Shown here one piece after another: positions 8,478 to 16,718 of a stretch of DNA of 64,000 nt. Location of the stretch: contig NZ_FNHG01000002.1 of the NCBI RefSeq assembly GCF_900103475.1, positions 1 to 64,000 of the forward strand. Reading direction: 5' to 3'. Below the pieces are notes generated by a model. The model worked only from the letters and a program-made list of their open reading frames with translations, was not told the origin of the DNA and made no database searches. The position numbers and the translations under genes are program-made. The DNA comes from Maricaulis salignorans. GTDB taxonomy: Bacteria > Pseudomonadota > Alphaproteobacteria > Caulobacterales > Maricaulaceae. Every line of letters begins with the position of its first letter. Positions within the stretch are counted from its first letter, which is position 1.

Positions 8478-9350
8478 TCAATGCCCCAGCGATACATCCA
8501 TGATTTTGACACCCGGCGGAGCCGGCACGTCTTCAGGCACGAAGAAATCCGGCAAGAGTTCGATGCCCGGCACATAGCTGTATTGCTCGAAATCGCGCTC
8601 GCCTTCGTCATAAAGGAAGCTGTCATCGATGAGGAAATTGCCGGTGAAGCTGGCCGCCGGCTTGTTGAGAACGCGATAGGCCGTCTCGGCGAGAATTTCC
8701 GGCTTGCGGCAGGATTTCATCGCCTCGTCATCGGCGAGGATATTGGAGATGGCGGCGGTCGCGACGGCCGTGCGCGGCCAGATCGCATTGGCGGCGATGC
8801 GGCCCTTGAATTCCTCACCCCAGCCAAGAATGCACAGGCTCATCTGGTATTTGGCGCTGGTATAGGCGACGTGTGGCCCAAACCACATCGGCCGCATGTC
8901 GAGCGGTGGCGACAGCGCGATGATGTGCGGATTCTCGGCCTTTTCCAGCCAAGGCAGGCATTTCTGCGTCACCATAAACGTGCCGCGGCCATTGACCTGG
9001 TGCATCAGGTCATAGCGCTTCATCGGTACGTCGCTGGTGCCGCGCGGGAAGATCGCCGAGGCGTTATTGATCACGGCATCAATGCCGCCAAAGCGGTCCG
9101 CCGCAGCCGCCACAGCGGCCTCGACCTGGGCTTCGTCGCGGATATCGCACTTGACCGCCAGGGCCTGGCCACCGGCGGCCTCAACAGCTTCAGCCGCTGA
9201 GTGGATCGTGCCCTCCAGCTTGGCCTGCTCGGTATCCGACTTGGCCGCGATGACGATATTGGCGCCATCGCGGGCACAACGCTCGGCGATTGCCAGGCCA
9301 ATGCCGCGGCTGGCGCCGGTGATGAATATCGTCTTGTTCTTGAGGCTCAT
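8478..9350 (-). CDS. Short-chain dehydrogenase/reductase, HSDL2-like
   Basis: 290 aa. The NAD(P)-binding motif GASRGIGLAIAE sits at the N-terminus, NNAS in the middle, and the catalytic YTSAK around residue 180. The region LSPPLDM before it and the C-terminal extension ending in DVSLGH are typical of the HSDL2-like SDR subgroup linked to fatty-acid metabolism. Expected to be a cytosolic NADP-dependent oxidoreductase with unknown substrate. It is a separate unit from the deacetylase operon: 129 bp lie between them, with a GC-rich hairpin (GCGCGTCG/CGACGC, about 8436-8461) that may terminate it. Confidence 0.85.
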   Translation of the reverse strand: MSLKNKTIFITGASRGIGLAIAERCARDGANIVIAAKSDTEQAKLEGTIHSAAEAVEAAGGQALAVKCDIRDEAQVEAAVAAAADRFGGIDAVINNASAIFPRGTSDVPMKRYDLMHQVNGRGTFMVTQKCLPWLEKAENPHIIALSPPLDMRPMWFGPHVAYTSAKYQMSLCILGWGEEFKGRIAANAIWPRTAVATAAISNILADDEAMKSCRKPEILAETAYRVLNKPAASFTGNFLIDDSFLYDEGERDFEQYSYVPGIELLPDFFVPEDVPAPPGVKIMDVSLGH

Positions 9351-9395
9351 GGCGCTCTCCCGATCTGTTTTCTTGGACGGAAGGTTAGAGCGCTA

Positions 9396-10175
9396 TCACA
9401 GCCCGCGCCAGACCCGGCCCGACGGACAATACAGCCCCGGCTCGATGCGGCAGCGCGCAAAGGTGAAGGGCACGGTCTCGGCGCGGCCAATCACGTGCGA
9501 AATCGGCACAAAACCCGGCCCGTCAGCGGCGCGGCTATCGGTGGAGTTGTCGCGATTATCGCCCATCAGGAAAATCCGGCCGGCGGGGATGATGACCGGG
9601 CCGAATTCGTCGAGATATTGACGGTCGTCGCGCTCATAGGTTTCATGGCTGAAACCCTCCGGGAAGGTTTCGACATAGTGCTCGACCTCGACCACTTCCG
9701 GATAGCCGTGAAACTGCCGGTAGCTGCGCCGGTCGACGAGTTCGCGCTCGACCACATTGCCATTGATGTAGAGCCGGCCTTCACGTACGGCGATCTCATC
9801 GCCGGGCAGGCCGATCACGCGTTTGATCAGCGTCAGGTTCTGGCGCGTGTCGCGCAGCACCACGACATCGCCGCGATCCGGCACCGCCCAGCCAATACGG
9901 CCGTCCCAGCTCTCGGGCAAATGATCGCCGAGCCCCAGCGGCAGGGAGTGGCGCGAATAGCCATACGCCCATTTCGACACCAGGATCCGGTCGCCGACCT
10001 CAAGCGTGGGCTGCATGCTTTCCGACGGGATATAGAAAAAGGCAAAGGCGACCGACGTCATCGCAAACCACAGTCCCGCCACCCCGGCGAGAAAGTGCAC
10101 GGCGTCGCCCGCCTCATCGAGACCACTGCGTGCCCAGCCTGGCAAATGCCGGGTGATGGCCTCCAGCCGGCTCAT
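9396..10175 (-). CDS. lepB: Signal peptidase I (first of two in tandem, downstream copy)
   Basis: 259 aa from ATG 10175, one base after the stop of the upstream copy. One membrane anchor (about 28-48) precedes the S26 motif IPSESMQPTLEVGD with the catalytic Ser at about 53. The general-base Lys is in LIKRVIGLPGDE (about 118), and the box MGDNRDNSTDSR follows. It removes signal peptides from exported preproteins on the outer face of the inner membrane. The frame extends 52 codons upstream but only into the neighbouring gene. The periplasmic domain differs from the other copy, so the two may prefer different substrates. Confidence 0.95.
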   Translation of the reverse strand: MSRLEAITRHLPGWARSGLDEAGDAVHFLAGVAGLWFAMTSVAFAFFYIPSESMQPTLEVGDRILVSKWAYGYSRHSLPLGLGDHLPESWDGRIGWAVPDRGDVVVLRDTRQNLTLIKRVIGLPGDEIAVREGRLYINGNVVERELVDRRSYRQFHGYPEVVEVEHYVETFPEGFSHETYERDDRQYLDEFGPVIIPAGRIFLMGDNRDNSTDSRAADGPGFVPISHVIGRAETVPFTFARCRIEPGLYCPSGRVWRGL

Positions 10176-10176
10176 C

Positions 10177-10941
10177 CTACAGCCCCTGCCAGACACGTCC
10201 GCTCGGGCAGTGCAGCCCGTCTTCGCGGCGGCAGCGGGCGAAGGTGAACAACACGGTTTCGGCACGGCCAACCACATTGGCCAGCGGCACCAGACCCGGA
10301 CCCGGCGAAGCGCGGCTGTCGCGCGAGGCATCCCGGTTATCGCCCATCACGAAGACGGTTCCAGGCAAGACGGTCACCGGTCCGTAATTGTCGAGCGGGT
10401 GGTTGTCATCCTGCTCATAGATCGGATGGCTGCGATCCAGCGGCAAGGTCTCGGTATAATGGGTGACCGTCTGGACACGCTGCGTCGGGTGTTCGCGGAA
10501 ACTGCGAATATCCTCGAGCACACGCGGCGGCGCTTCGCCATTGATATAGAGCCGTCCGTCACGCACTTCGATCACGTCACCGCCAATGCCAATGACGCGC
10601 TTGATCAGATTGCGCGGCGGCGATTGACGCTCATCGCGGAAGACCACGACATCGCCGCGACGCGGCTCAGACCAGGCCAGACGCGCATTCCAGTTGTCGG
10701 GCAACAGGTAGCCGACACCGAGCGGCAGGGAATGGCGCGAATAGCCATAGGCCCATTTCGACACCAGGACCCGATCGCCAACTTCCAGCGAGGGCTGCAT
10801 GCTTTCCGATGGAATGTGGAAGGCGGCGAAGCCGAAGGTCACAAGCCCCAGCCAGACAGCAGCCACACCAACCAGGAAGCGGCCAGTCTCTACAACTTCA
10901 TCGGCGGCACGGCCCGCCAGGCGTTTTACCAGAGGGCTCAT
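10177..10941 (-). CDS. lepB: Signal peptidase I (second of two in tandem, upstream copy)
   Basis: 254 aa. Organisation is identical to the downstream copy: anchor at about 22-42, IPSESMQPSLEVGD with Ser about 47, Lys about 114 in LIKRVIGIGGD, and MGDNRDASRDSR. The two proteins share long blocks such as SKWAYGYSRHSLPLG, while the substrate-side loops have diverged. The start at 10941 overlaps the ybjQ-like stop by 4 bp (ATGA), and only one base separates the two lepB genes, so all are in one transcript. Both copies retain all catalytic residues, so neither looks like a decaying duplicate. Confidence 0.95.
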   Translation of the reverse strand: MSPLVKRLAGRAADEVVETGRFLVGVAAVWLGLVTFGFAAFHIPSESMQPSLEVGDRVLVSKWAYGYSRHSLPLGVGYLLPDNWNARLAWSEPRRGDVVVFRDERQSPPRNLIKRVIGIGGDVIEVRDGRLYINGEAPPRVLEDIRSFREHPTQRVQTVTHYTETLPLDRSHPIYEQDDNHPLDNYGPVTVLPGTVFVMGDNRDASRDSRASPGPGLVPLANVVGRAETVLFTFARCRREDGLHCPSGRVWQGL

Positions 10942-11258
10942 TTCAGTTTCACCGCAGTTCCGTAAGCCAGGATTTCAGCCGTACCTTCCATCACCGTCGA
11001 GGTGGCGAGGCGGAAGGTGATGATTGCATCGGCGCCGAGTTCTTCGCCATGGCGGACCATACGGTCGAGGGCCTGCTCGCGGGTCTCGGAGAGAAGCTTG
11101 GTATATTCCGGCACTTCGCCGCCGACCAGATTGCGCAATCCGGCGACAAAATCGCGTCCGAAAAAGCGTGCCCGCACGACATTGCCGCGCGCCACACCGA
11201 CCACGCTGTCGATCTCGCGGCCGGGAACAGTGTCGGACATGGTTACGATCAAACTCAT
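10938..11258 (-). CDS. YbjQ/UPF0145 family protein
   Basis: 106 aa from ATG 11258, which follows GAGGGGAAATGA, a clear ribosome binding site. The conserved family core is visible: TVPGREIDSVVGVARGNVV near the N-terminus and GADAIITFR ... ILAYGTAV at the end. YbjQ proteins form a pentameric beta fold of unknown function, often with heavy-metal-related names. The stop overlaps the start of the upstream lepB copy. Confidence 0.9.
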   Translation of the reverse strand: MSLIVTMSDTVPGREIDSVVGVARGNVVRARFFGRDFVAGLRNLVGGEVPEYTKLLSETREQALDRMVRHGEELGADAIITFRLATSTVMEGTAEILAYGTAVKLK

Positions 11259-11284
11259 TTCATTTCCCCTCTTGGAGCCGGGCA

Positions 11285-11524
11285 TCAATGCGGCCGGTCA
11301 TCATCGCTTTCATCGCAGGTGTTCAGATACATCAGTGCGATGCCTGCTGCCGGCAGCGCGACCACGCCGACCCAGACAAGATTGTAAGGATAGGCGAAGC
11401 GCCAGCCGACCGACAGGTCGAGCACCAGCAGGACGAGATAAATCGCCATGCCACCAGCGAGCAAAGCCAATCCGCCATGGTCTCGTAGCCAGATAAGGGC
11501 AGACTGAAACATGTCGACATGCAT
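11285..11524 (-). CDS. Small hypothetical membrane protein
   Basis: 79 aa from ATG 11524 (ATG 11512 is an alternative). Two hydrophobic helices are visible (about 18-38, LALLAGGMAIYLVLLVLDL, and about 46-65, NLVWVGVVALPAAGIALMYL) with an acidic tail CDESDDD. It lies 26 bp before the YbjQ gene in the same direction and is probably the first gene of the lepB operon. No family recognised. Confidence 0.6.
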   Translation of the reverse strand: MHVDMFQSALIWLRDHGGLALLAGGMAIYLVLLVLDLSVGWRFAYPYNLVWVGVVALPAAGIALMYLNTCDESDDDRPH

Positions 11525-11733
11525 CCTGTATTCGATCCTGCCAGCCGCATACGCCGAATTCAGGGCACAACCAAGGCCGTGAGACCTCGCGGCGATGAAT
11601 TGCCCGGTCGCGTGGCATCGGAGCCGCACCCTGTTTCAATCCCCGCAGCGGCACCATGGGGACCGTCGCGCGCGCATTCCCCCTTGGCCGCTCATCTCTA
11701 AACTGGGACATTGCGGGCTGAAGGAGTTTGCCC

Positions 11734-12117
11734 ATGACCCAGACAATATTCGAACCCGAATCCGACCGCACCGCCGATCGCGACGAGCGCCTGATGGCCG
11801 GACTGGGTTATATCCTGATCCTGGTCGGCAATATCATCGGCGTCACGACGCTGATCGCCGTCATCATTGCCTATGCCCGCAAAGACACGTCTCCAGGCTG
11901 GCTTCACTCTCACTACGTCTTCCAGATCCGCACCTTCTGGGTCGCCGTCTTCGGTATTATCGCCAGCACCGGGCTGATCATGACCCTGATCCTCTCGCCA
12001 TTCGGCTTTCTCGGCTTCGGCCTGGTCTGGCTGTGGGTGCTGATCCGCTCCATCGTCGGACTGATCCGCCTGGTCGACGGCCGCGGCAATGCCGATCCTG
12101 AAGGCTATTGGGTTTAG
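11734..12117 (+). CDS. DUF4870-like small membrane protein
   Basis: 127 aa. ATG 11734 follows AAGGAG (11721-11726). About three membrane helices are seen: 22-47 (LGYILILVGNIIGVTTLIAVIIAY), about 65-86 and 92-112, joined by the short loop DTSPGWLHSHYVFQIRTFW. The SHY-x-FQIRTFW region is typical of small membrane proteins annotated DUF4870 or YtjC-like in alphaproteobacteria. Function unknown. It stands alone, with a GC-rich hairpin after the stop. Confidence 0.7.
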   Translation: MTQTIFEPESDRTADRDERLMAGLGYILILVGNIIGVTTLIAVIIAYARKDTSPGWLHSHYVFQIRTFWVAVFGIIASTGLIMTLILSPFGFLGFGLVWLWVLIRSIVGLIRLVDGRGNADPEGYWV

Positions 12118-12124
12118 GCGCGAA

Positions 12125-12145
12125 GGCGGGGGATGTGCCCCCGCC
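12125..12145 (+). terminator. Strong hairpin after the DUF4870-like gene
   Basis: GGCGGGGG (12125-12132) pairs with CCCCCGCC (12138-12145) around a 5-base loop, 8 bp after the stop codon. There is no T-run, so termination may be weak or need other factors. Confidence 0.6.
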
Positions 12146-12285
12146 GGTGCTGATACAAGCGCCTGGAATGATTGCATTTAGGCCGAGTAACCGCCTCGAC
12201 GGCCCACATCCAGGGAAGTGTTCGCGGAAATCACTATGACGTTTGCCATATCCCAACTATAATGCCGGATGGTAATGACCAACTG

Positions 12286-12314
12286 TTGACCCTCTGAAAA
12301 CTTGGCATTATTTT
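12286..12314 (+). promoter_or_regulatory. Candidate sigma-70-type promoter of the GlsB/YeaQ gene
   Basis: TTGACC (12286-12291), a 17-bp spacer and TATTTT (12309-12314) fit a housekeeping promoter. The resulting leader of about 50 bases holds an imperfect hairpin (CCAG ... CTGG, 12325-12342) followed by TTTT. A perfect TATAAT at 12258-12263 is a second possible -10 but lacks a good -35. Confidence 0.5.
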
Positions 12315-12370
12315 CGAAACTACCAGTCCATTCGGGCTGGTTTTCGACGAACTATTTGAGGTATGACACA

Positions 12371-12625
12371 ATGACTCTCAGTGGATTGCTTATCTGGTTG
12401 TTCATCGGTGCCGTTGCCGGCTGGCTCGCCGGCCTCATCGTCAAGGGCTATGGCTTCGGCCTGCTCGGGAATATCGTCGTCGGCATTGTCGGCGCCTTTG
12501 TCGGCGGCTGGCTGTTCGGCCTGCTCGGCATCGCTGCCCTGCACGGCATTGTCGGCGCGATAGTCGGCGCCACGGTTGGCGCGGTCGCCGTCCTGCTCCT
12601 GCTCAGCCTGGTACGGCGCGCCTGA
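12371..12625 (+). CDS. GlsB/YeaQ/YmgE family stress-response membrane protein
   Basis: 84 aa from ATG 12371. Three closely packed helices with Gly-rich packing (LIWLFIGAVAGWLAGLIV, GNIVVGIVGAFVGGWLFGLLG, GIVGAIVGATVGAVAVLLLL) match this transglycosylase-associated family. Members are small inner-membrane proteins induced by stationary phase or envelope stress; their molecular role is unknown. A hairpin at 12693-12718 may end the transcript. Confidence 0.88.
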   Translation: MTLSGLLIWLFIGAVAGWLAGLIVKGYGFGLLGNIVVGIVGAFVGGWLFGLLGIAALHGIVGAIVGATVGAVAVLLLLSLVRRA

Positions 12626-12692
12626 CGCCTGCGTCGTCCCGCCTGATCACCAACAGACCAGATCGTCTCAAGACCCTGGATTGAAGCGGCTT

Positions 12693-12718
12693 GAAGCCTG
12701 TCGGCATGCCGGGGCTTC
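12693..12718 (+). terminator. Hairpin between the GlsB-like and entericidin-like genes
   Basis: GAAGCC (12693-12698) pairs with GGCTTC (12713-12718), enclosing the palindrome CGGCATGCCG. No T-run follows, so it is only a probable terminator. Confidence 0.45.
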
Positions 12719-12778
12719 ACGCACAGCGCTTCACCGTATTCGAGCGGTTTGCGTTCCGTTTTGTGTTACAACTAAAGC

Positions 12779-12796
12779 GGTGACGATCACGTCACC
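12779..12796. promoter_or_regulatory. Perfect inverted repeat upstream of the small lipoprotein gene
   Basis: GGTGACG-ATCA-CGTCACC is a perfect 7+4+7 palindrome 13 bp before the ATG at 12810. It would sit at the transcription start or in the 5' leader, so it may be an operator or a translation-controlling hairpin. Confidence 0.5.
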
Positions 12797-12809
12797 ATTG
12801 GAGAATCCC

Positions 12810-12935
12810 ATGCGTATTCTAGCCATGATCATTTTCAGCTGCCTCTTCCTGGCCTCCTGCCAGACCCTCAAGGGTGCCGGACAGGACATCCAGGATGCCG
12901 GTGAAGTCCTCGACGACGCGATCCGCGACGAATAG
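12810..12935 (+). CDS. Entericidin-like small lipoprotein
   Basis: 41 aa. The lipobox FLASC places the lipidated Cys at residue 17, and the mature part is a short amphipathic stretch (QTLKGAGQDIQDAGEVLDDAI). Size and the pattern K-G-x-G-x-D-I match the entericidin A/B family. Enterobacterial entericidins act as a small envelope antidote/toxin pair; here there is a single gene and the role is inferred only. ATG 12810 follows GGAGAAT. Confidence 0.75.
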   Translation: MRILAMIIFSCLFLASCQTLKGAGQDIQDAGEVLDDAIRDE

Positions 12936-13053
12936 GCTTTCCAAAACCGCCGGGGTCCGCCCCGGCCGGCACACGGCCCTGCGCGCGGTCACCCCGGGCG
13001 CAGGGACCGCCCTCGCCCGGAAAACCAGCGCCTCCCCAGAGCCATCAGCCCGC

Positions 13054-14814
13054 TCAGTCCACGCCAAACCCGACATCGCTGATCATCTCGACACCCATGG
13101 TGATGTCGTCGACCCGTGCGTGCGCCAGGGTGAGGACGGCTTCGCAGTAGAAGCCGGCCAGGGCGATGCGCTGGGCGGCGAAGACCGGGTCGCCGAGCTT
13201 GTCTTTCTGGCGGCGGCGTGCGGCGACGGCGCCGATGCAGAGCATCCAGCCGCCGATGACTTCACCGGCCAGGGTCAGGAAAGGCGTGGCGCCGGCCAGG
13301 ACATCGGCCGGATCGGCTTCCGACATCCAGGTCGCGGCTTCGCGCAGCGAGTCGAGGCCTTCCTCAAGGCGTTCACCGAGCAGCGGCAGGTCGGGATGGC
13401 TGGAGGTAGAGCAGGCTTCAATCGTCAATTCGATATCGGCATAGAGCTCGGTGAAGGCAGCGCCGCCCTGCATGTTGAGCTTGCGGCCGGCCAGATCCAT
13501 CGCCTGGATCGCATTGGTGCCTTCATAGATCGGGGTGATGCGGGCATCGCGCAAATGCTGGGCCGCGCCGGTCTCTTCGATATAGCCCATGCCGCCATGG
13601 ATCTGGATCCCCATCGACGCCACTTCGACGCCGATATCGGTTGACCAGGCCTTGGCGATCGGGGTCAGCAATTCCTCGCGGCGCTTGGCGGCGGCGCGTT
13701 CATCCTCATCCTCGGCATATTCCGACAGGTCAGCCGCCACGGCGCAGGCCATGCAAATGGCGCGCGAGGCGGCGATCTTGGATTTCATCATCGCCAGGGA
13801 ACGCTGGATATCGGGATGCTGGATGATCGGGTGCGGGCCCGGCCCCTTGCCGTCGATCGCCTTGCCCTGCTTGCGGTCCTTGGCGAAGGCCAGGGCCTGC
13901 TGATAGGCGCGCTCGGCAATGCCCACGCCCTGGACGCCGACATTGAGCCGGGCCGAATTCATCATCGTGAACATGGCTTTCATGCCGGCATTCTCAGCGC
14001 CGATCAGCCAGCCCTTGGCGCCGGAATATTCCATCGTGCAGGTTGGTGAGCCATGAATGCCCAGCTTGTGCTCGAGCCCGATCGCCTGCACGCCATTGCG
14101 GCTGCCATCATCGAGGATTTTCGGCACGATGAAGAGCGAGAGGCCCTTGGTCCCGGCCGGCGATCCCGGCGTGCGGGCCAGCACGAGGTGGAGGATATTG
14201 TCGGCGCAATCATGCTCGCCCCAGGTGATGAAGATCTTCTGGCCCGACACGGCCCAGCTGCCATCACCATTCGGCTCGGCCTTGGTGCGCAGGGCGCCGA
14301 CATCGGAGCCGGCTTGCGGCTCGGTCAGATTCATCGTCGCTGACCATTCGCCATTCAGCAGCTTGGGCAGATAGGCGGCGCGCTGTTCGTCAGTGCCGTG
14401 CACCAGCAGGACTTCAATCGCGCCATAGGTCAGCATCGGGCCAAGGCCGAAGGCCATGTTGGCCGATTGCACCATTTCCAGCGTCGCGACACCGAGCGCG
14501 CGCGGCAGGCCCATGCCACCCACCTTGGTCGGGAATTGCAGGCCTTGCCATCCGCCCTCGACGAATTTGGCATAGGCTTGCCTGAAACCCGTCGGCGTGG
14601 TGACGACGCCATTGTCGAGTTTGCAATGCTCGGCATCGCCGGTCTTGTTGAGCGGGGCGAGCACATCATTGGCCAGTTTGGCTGCCTCTTCCAGGATGGC
14701 GAGCGTGATGTCATCGGTGAAGTCCGGGAAAGCACCGGTGGCCTTCAACACATCGACAGCGGCAACTTCCACAAGGGTAAAGCGAAGCTCGTCCACGGGT
14801 GCGCGATAGGTCAT
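13054..14814 (-). CDS. Long acyl-CoA dehydrogenase, DmdC-type
   Basis: 586 aa from ATG 14814, which follows AGGAGAG. The acyl-CoA dehydrogenase core (NLTEPQAGSDVGALRTKA, FITWGEHD) is followed by the motif PIYEGTNAIQAMDLAGRK, whose Glu is the usual base. An extra C-terminal domain of about 120 residues follows. This length and layout match 3-methylmercaptopropionyl-CoA dehydrogenase (DmdC) and related FAD enzymes, but substrate choice (MMPA-CoA or ordinary acyl-CoA) cannot be decided from sequence. No other dmd genes are in the window. It is a single-gene unit. Confidence 0.9.
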   Translation of the reverse strand: MTYRAPVDELRFTLVEVAAVDVLKATGAFPDFTDDITLAILEEAAKLANDVLAPLNKTGDAEHCKLDNGVVTTPTGFRQAYAKFVEGGWQGLQFPTKVGGMGLPRALGVATLEMVQSANMAFGLGPMLTYGAIEVLLVHGTDEQRAAYLPKLLNGEWSATMNLTEPQAGSDVGALRTKAEPNGDGSWAVSGQKIFITWGEHDCADNILHLVLARTPGSPAGTKGLSLFIVPKILDDGSRNGVQAIGLEHKLGIHGSPTCTMEYSGAKGWLIGAENAGMKAMFTMMNSARLNVGVQGVGIAERAYQQALAFAKDRKQGKAIDGKGPGPHPIIQHPDIQRSLAMMKSKIAASRAICMACAVAADLSEYAEDEDERAAAKRREELLTPIAKAWSTDIGVEVASMGIQIHGGMGYIEETGAAQHLRDARITPIYEGTNAIQAMDLAGRKLNMQGGAAFTELYADIELTIEACSTSSHPDLPLLGERLEEGLDSLREAATWMSEADPADVLAGATPFLTLAGEVIGGWMLCIGAVAARRRQKDKLGDPVFAAQRIALAGFYCEAVLTLAHARVDDITMGVEMISDVGFGVD

Positions 14815-14945
14815 GCCGTCTCTCCTGAAATCCGGGCCGCAGGATAGCGCGCACGGCCAAACATGCGAGCGCGGAAACAGTGTTTTTTCGTCGCAGCGTG
14901 AAGATGTGGCTTTCCGGTCGCGCAACAGGGTTTAGGGTGAGGCCC

Positions 14946-15548
14946 ATGTTCGCCCGCACGCCCATCGCTGTGGTCCTGTTTGCGCTGCTGATCGCAGGCT
15001 GCGCGACACCGACCACCGATCCCCGCCGCCTGCCGGCGGGCAGCTGGGTGCTCGATGACGCGCATGCCAGCGTCATCTGGCGCGTGCGCCATTTCGGCCT
15101 GGCCTGGTATACGGGCCGTTTTGACAGGCTGGAAGCCAGTCTCGATTTTGATCCGGCCGATCCACAGGCCGCGCAGCTGACCGCGATCATCGACGCCAAC
15201 TCCATCTCCACCGGCAATGCCGATTTCGACCGCGACCTCGCCAATGGCTGGCTGCACGCTGATCAACACCCGCAAATCATCTTCACCAGCGAGCGGATCG
15301 ATGCCACGCATGGCCGCGCCTTCGGCCATATTGTGATGAATGGCCGCAGGATTAATGCGGTTATGGAGATTGAGTTTTACGGCGGGAGCTTCAACATGCT
15401 GGCAGGCGGCGACACGATCGGATTCGGCGCCGACATGGTGATCGACCGCACGGATTTCGCTGTCGGCAGCCTGCCAGCCTCCATCGTTGGCACCGAAATA
15501 CGCATTCATATTGAAGCCGAGTTTCTGCGGCAGGGAGCCCCGTCATGA
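14946..15548 (+). CDS. YceI family lipoprotein
   Basis: 200 aa. A lipoprotein signal ends in LIAGC (Cys 19), unlike the second YceI copy downstream, which has an ordinary signal peptide. The YceI lipocalin-like barrel begins at GSWVLDDAHASVIWRVRHFG. Family members bind isoprenoid or other long lipophilic molecules in the periplasm. The stop overlaps the cytochrome b561 start by 4 bp (ATGA). Confidence 0.9.
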   Translation: MFARTPIAVVLFALLIAGCATPTTDPRRLPAGSWVLDDAHASVIWRVRHFGLAWYTGRFDRLEASLDFDPADPQAAQLTAIIDANSISTGNADFDRDLANGWLHADQHPQIIFTSERIDATHGRAFGHIVMNGRRINAVMEIEFYGGSFNMLAGGDTIGFGADMVIDRTDFAVGSLPASIVGTEIRIHIEAEFLRQGAPS

Positions 15549-16126
15549 CCGAAGCCACACGCTACACAACTGTCGCCATTGTCCTCCATTGGGTGATCGG
15601 CATCTTGCTGATCAGCATGGTCTTCTACGGCTGGTATATGGAGGATCTGGGTCACGCCCTGCGCGATGGCAGCGGCGATGTGAGCCTCGCCGAGGTCCAG
15701 TTCGCCTATAATGCCCACAAGACGGTCGGCATGCTGGTCCTGCTGCTCAGCTTTGGCCGCCTCGCCTGGCGCCTGATGCACAAGACGCCGTCCATGCCCG
15801 CCGGCATGAAATCCTGGGAAGAGATGGTCGCCAAGGCCACGCATTGGGCGTTCTACGGCCTGATGATCGGCCTGCCCCTGGTCGGCTGGGTCGCCGCGTC
15901 GACGACCGAGCTGCCCACCATGCTGTTCAATAATCCCGACCTCATCCTGCCGCGCCTGCCGGTCTCGCAGGATCATGATTTCCACGAGCTGGTCGGCAAT
16001 ATCCACGGCAAGGGGGCCTGGGTCTTGCTGGTTCTGGTCGGCCTTCATTTCGCCGCAGCGATCAAGCATCAATTCATCGACAAGGACGGGCTGATGGCCC
16101 GCATGCTGCCATTCCTCAAAGGCTGA
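15545..16126 (+). CDS. Cytochrome b561 (YceJ-like)
   Basis: 193 aa. Four membrane helices with His residues placed for two b hemes (VLHWVIGILL, AHKTVGMLVLLL, THWAFYGLMIG, GLHFAAAIKHQF). It belongs to the bacterial cytochrome b561 family, inner-membrane electron carriers that can oxidise ubiquinol or superoxide. It lies between two YceI genes, as yceJ lies next to yceI in enterics, which suggests a shared quinone- or lipid-related redox function. Confidence 0.93.
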   Translation: MTEATRYTTVAIVLHWVIGILLISMVFYGWYMEDLGHALRDGSGDVSLAEVQFAYNAHKTVGMLVLLLSFGRLAWRLMHKTPSMPAGMKSWEEMVAKATHWAFYGLMIGLPLVGWVAASTTELPTMLFNNPDLILPRLPVSQDHDFHELVGNIHGKGAWVLLVLVGLHFAAAIKHQFIDKDGLMARMLPFLKG

Positions 16127-16131
16127 ATATC

Positions 16132-16680
16132 ATGATGTTGCGTACCCTCACTGCCTGCCTCGCCCTGTGCCTGTCGCCAAGCCTGGCGGCGGCCCAGGAC
16201 TGGAATATCGACCGCGACGCCAGCTCGGTCGGTTTCGAAACCACAGCCTTTGGCGGCCCGGTCGCGGGCGAATTCTCCGACTGGTCGGCACAGATCACGC
16301 TTGATCCAACCGCGCTGGAAACCGCACAGATCAGCGCCCGGGTGCAAACGGCGACCGGCGCGACCGGCAGCAATGGTGTCGACGACCCGATGCTCGGTAC
16401 CGATGGCCTGGCACCCGCAGCGCATCCGCTGGCCCTGTTCGAGTCCGGCGATATCCGCGCCACTGAAACCGGGTATGACGCGCATGGCGTCCTGACCATT
16501 CGCGACGTCTCCCAACCGGTCATCCTGCCCTTCACGCTCGAGATCGCCAATGGCCACGCCATCGCCGATGCCCGCCTGACCATCGCCCGCACCGATTACG
16601 GCGTCGGGGCACCGGGCTGGGGCACGACGGCGGCGAATGTGACGCTGGTACTGCATATCGAGGCCGATGCGGCGGAATAG
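16132..16680 (+). CDS. Periplasmic YceI family protein
   Basis: 182 aa. A cleavable signal peptide (about 1-20, ending AAAQ) precedes a YceI barrel (DWNIDRDASSVGFETTAFGG). It starts 5 bp after the cytochrome b561 stop. It is paralogous to the lipoprotein YceI two genes upstream, but soluble, giving one membrane-tethered and one free lipid-binding protein in the same operon. Confidence 0.92.
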   Translation: MMLRTLTACLALCLSPSLAAAQDWNIDRDASSVGFETTAFGGPVAGEFSDWSAQITLDPTALETAQISARVQTATGATGSNGVDDPMLGTDGLAPAAHPLALFESGDIRATETGYDAHGVLTIRDVSQPVILPFTLEIANGHAIADARLTIARTDYGVGAPGWGTTAANVTLVLHIEADAAE

Positions 16681-16718
16681 GCTTGCCGGGCGGCCCTTGC
16701 GGGCGCTAGCACAAAGCC

